The position numbers were made by a program, and so were the translations under genes. Below, piece after piece: positions 62,161-64,000 of a stretch of DNA of 64,000 nt; position 1 is the stretch's first letter; every line of letters begins with the position of its first letter. This DNA comes from Flabesymbios commensalis (Eukaryota; Annelida; Polychaeta; Terebellida; Flabelligeridae): contig OZ024903.1 of the NCBI GenBank assembly GCA_964017125.1, forward strand, positions 87,951,093-88,015,092, in the 5' to 3' direction. The notes beneath the pieces were generated by a model. That model did not search any database, was not told where the DNA came from, and was given only the letters and a program-made list of their open reading frames with translations.

Positions 62161-64000
62161 GAGTAATAGTCCAGGAGCTAATTTTTGTGGGGGCTCTGAT
62201 TTTGTTCAACCCATAGACCTAGAAGAGGAATAGACTGTCGACTGGCGCAAGATCGACGTGAACTCACGACGCACATGCGCGGCTAGGAAAAGGGATAACT
62301 GATTTCCGGTCCAACCTTTCCTGCTGCCTATTTATGTTTTTCATCGGCTCGATAGGCGAGTATTTTGGGCTATTTTGCCACTATAATTTAAATTACTGGA
62401 ACAGCTAATTGTTCATATTAATGTTTTTTATGTTTATGCTAAATATATACATTAAAAACAATGACAATTCAGGTTTACTATTAAAATTTGACGCCAAAGT
62501 GAAGCTGTTTCAAACTTGACCATTGTGACTGATCTGACCACTGCTGACTGACACTGCCTACAACTTTGCTCTCCCCATGGTAACATATACAGAAAACTCC
62601 TTCACACACAGTCTTTACACTGCCAGCATGTCAGTAGGCCTACACCTTTATTCAGACAATTGTCATTTTAAATTGAATACATGTATAGATGTCAAATCAT
62701 GGCAAATGTTGCCGTGTCACAGTGTGTATTGGACATGGTGTGTGATTACTATGTCTAAGATCCATGACTAAACATGTGCAGTGACCTGTCGCACATTTAC
62801 ACTGAAGATGCATACTTCACGTGCTTCGGATGTTTCATTCCTGTTGTATTTTTTAATAATTTGAATAATAAAACAGAAGGAACTAATGTAATTTATTCAT
62901 TTATCGAATACATTTGTTACTATTTAAAGCATTTTGATGTTAGTCATTAATTTGAGTGTGATTGAAATTGTGATCAACACAATGCTAACATACCCATACA
63001 AAACGATCATAAAGAACATGGTTGACAGTTCGCAGCGGAAGTAAACCATCCCTTCTCTCGCCAATTCTCGCGGACGGAAGCTCTCACACATCAATCAGTG
63101 TTGTGATATTAACATTTGAAGACGGCAGTCCATCGCTAGATGTCTATGGTTCAACCGACGTATAGTATCTACAATCTGAATTGACAGAATTGTAGAATGG
63201 ACCTTCGGCAACAACCCCAGTATACTACGAAAAAATTGTGGTATCAGTTTTTTTTGTACAACCCATTTTCTAACATAGGGGGTGTTTTTCGATTTTGTTC
63301 GTCAAAGTTTAGGTCAGGTTCGGGTCCGTCTGGCCAAACGATTTTGTATTGTGAAAATATAACAATTTACATCAAGTCACATCTCAATAGTAAATGCGCT
63401 ATGGATTTTTTCCTATATCTCTACAAGAAATTTAACAGAAATTATACTAAGCATATCGGCTAAAAATGCACTATATTACCAAAATAAACAATGCTTCGGG
63501 AACAAAGTGAGACGAAATTTGATTCCATGGGTGTAGCTTTTTAATGAGACTGAGCTCACTTCGTGCTGCTGTTCCAATTTATCAATGTACACATGGAAAT
63601 TAAATTCCCGTTATAATGATATATTGCGTATTGCAGTGGAGTAAATAGTCATCTCTCCACATACGTTGAAACATATTTTTTCACTACACAAGAATAGAAA
63701 TCAGCAACAAAAGAAAATAGTCAACATGGTTAATGAAAGCGACTAAATAAAACATAATTATTGCCCATATCTCCATCTGGCCGATGTTTTCTGAAGCCAG
63801 ATATGTATTTGTTTATTACCCATTAGTATTTATATTTATAAATGTTGATATATTTTTTAATGTAAGAATATAGCAGCATGTTATGAGAATGTCTGTATTC
63901 AACCTGGGCTGAAATCGCAGAAACATTGAAATTTGCTCGGCGAAATAAGTATATAATTTGTTATACACTTGTTTTTACATAATGTGGGTGTGCTGGATTC
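62161..64000. other. no gene recognised
   Basis: AT-rich DNA with short frames only (the longest, 63197-63463, has no known motif). No repeat was delimited and no promoter or splice pattern accepted. Confidence 0.4.

Overview
The window looks like nuclear DNA of a metazoan, probably a marine invertebrate. It has introns with GT-AG borders, CR1/jockey-type LINEs, tRNA- and 5S-derived SINEs, MITEs of at least three superfamilies and many minisatellites. Short words such as TAGGCCTA and TACATGTA recur everywhere; that suggests an echinoderm-like or other marine genome, but I cannot name the species. No bacterial operon, CRISPR array or functional rRNA/tRNA gene is visible.

Host gene (6.8-32.0 kb, minus strand): 18 consecutive exons of one ABC transporter of the ABCC1/MRP type. 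They cover the N-terminal TMD0, the lasso/L0 linker, TMD1, the whole first nucleotide-binding domain and the acidic linker before TMD2. All splice phases agree and the joined length is 2790 nt (930 codons). The initiator exon was not found to the right. TMD2 and NBD2 must lie off the left edge. Introns carry nearly all the mobile DNA of this half: hAT-like, TA-flanked and TTAA-flanked MITEs, a LINE fragment holding a 66-bp perfect palindrome, dimeric tRNA SINEs, an ACAAT microsatellite and a 1-kb inverted-repeat element. The most striking object is a 61-62 bp minisatellite (10.77-13.59 kb) whose first unit includes the 3' splice site and the first 21 coding bases, including the H-loop histidine, of the last NBD1 exon. 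The array appears to have grown out of an exon boundary.

Left flank (1-6.8 kb): a LINE 3' end, a 94/185-bp array, a 144-bp minisatellite of about 13 units lying inside a split copy of an interspersed repeat, and two other short tandem duplications.

Right half (32-64 kb): no convincing host gene. It holds a 1.5-kb inverted-repeat element with a 64-bp perfect palindrome at one end, a 5S-rRNA-derived sequence abutting another inverted-repeat element, several LINE copies (40.6-41.9, 50.5-51.5, 53.9-54.5 and 58.1-61.9 kb), and several satellite families. The 58.1-61.9 kb LINE is the most complete, with an esterase/zinc-knuckle ORF1 and an endonuclease/reverse-transcriptase ORF2. Three of these four LINEs sit inside a degenerate tandem array. 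I saw no LTR retroelement or Polinton.
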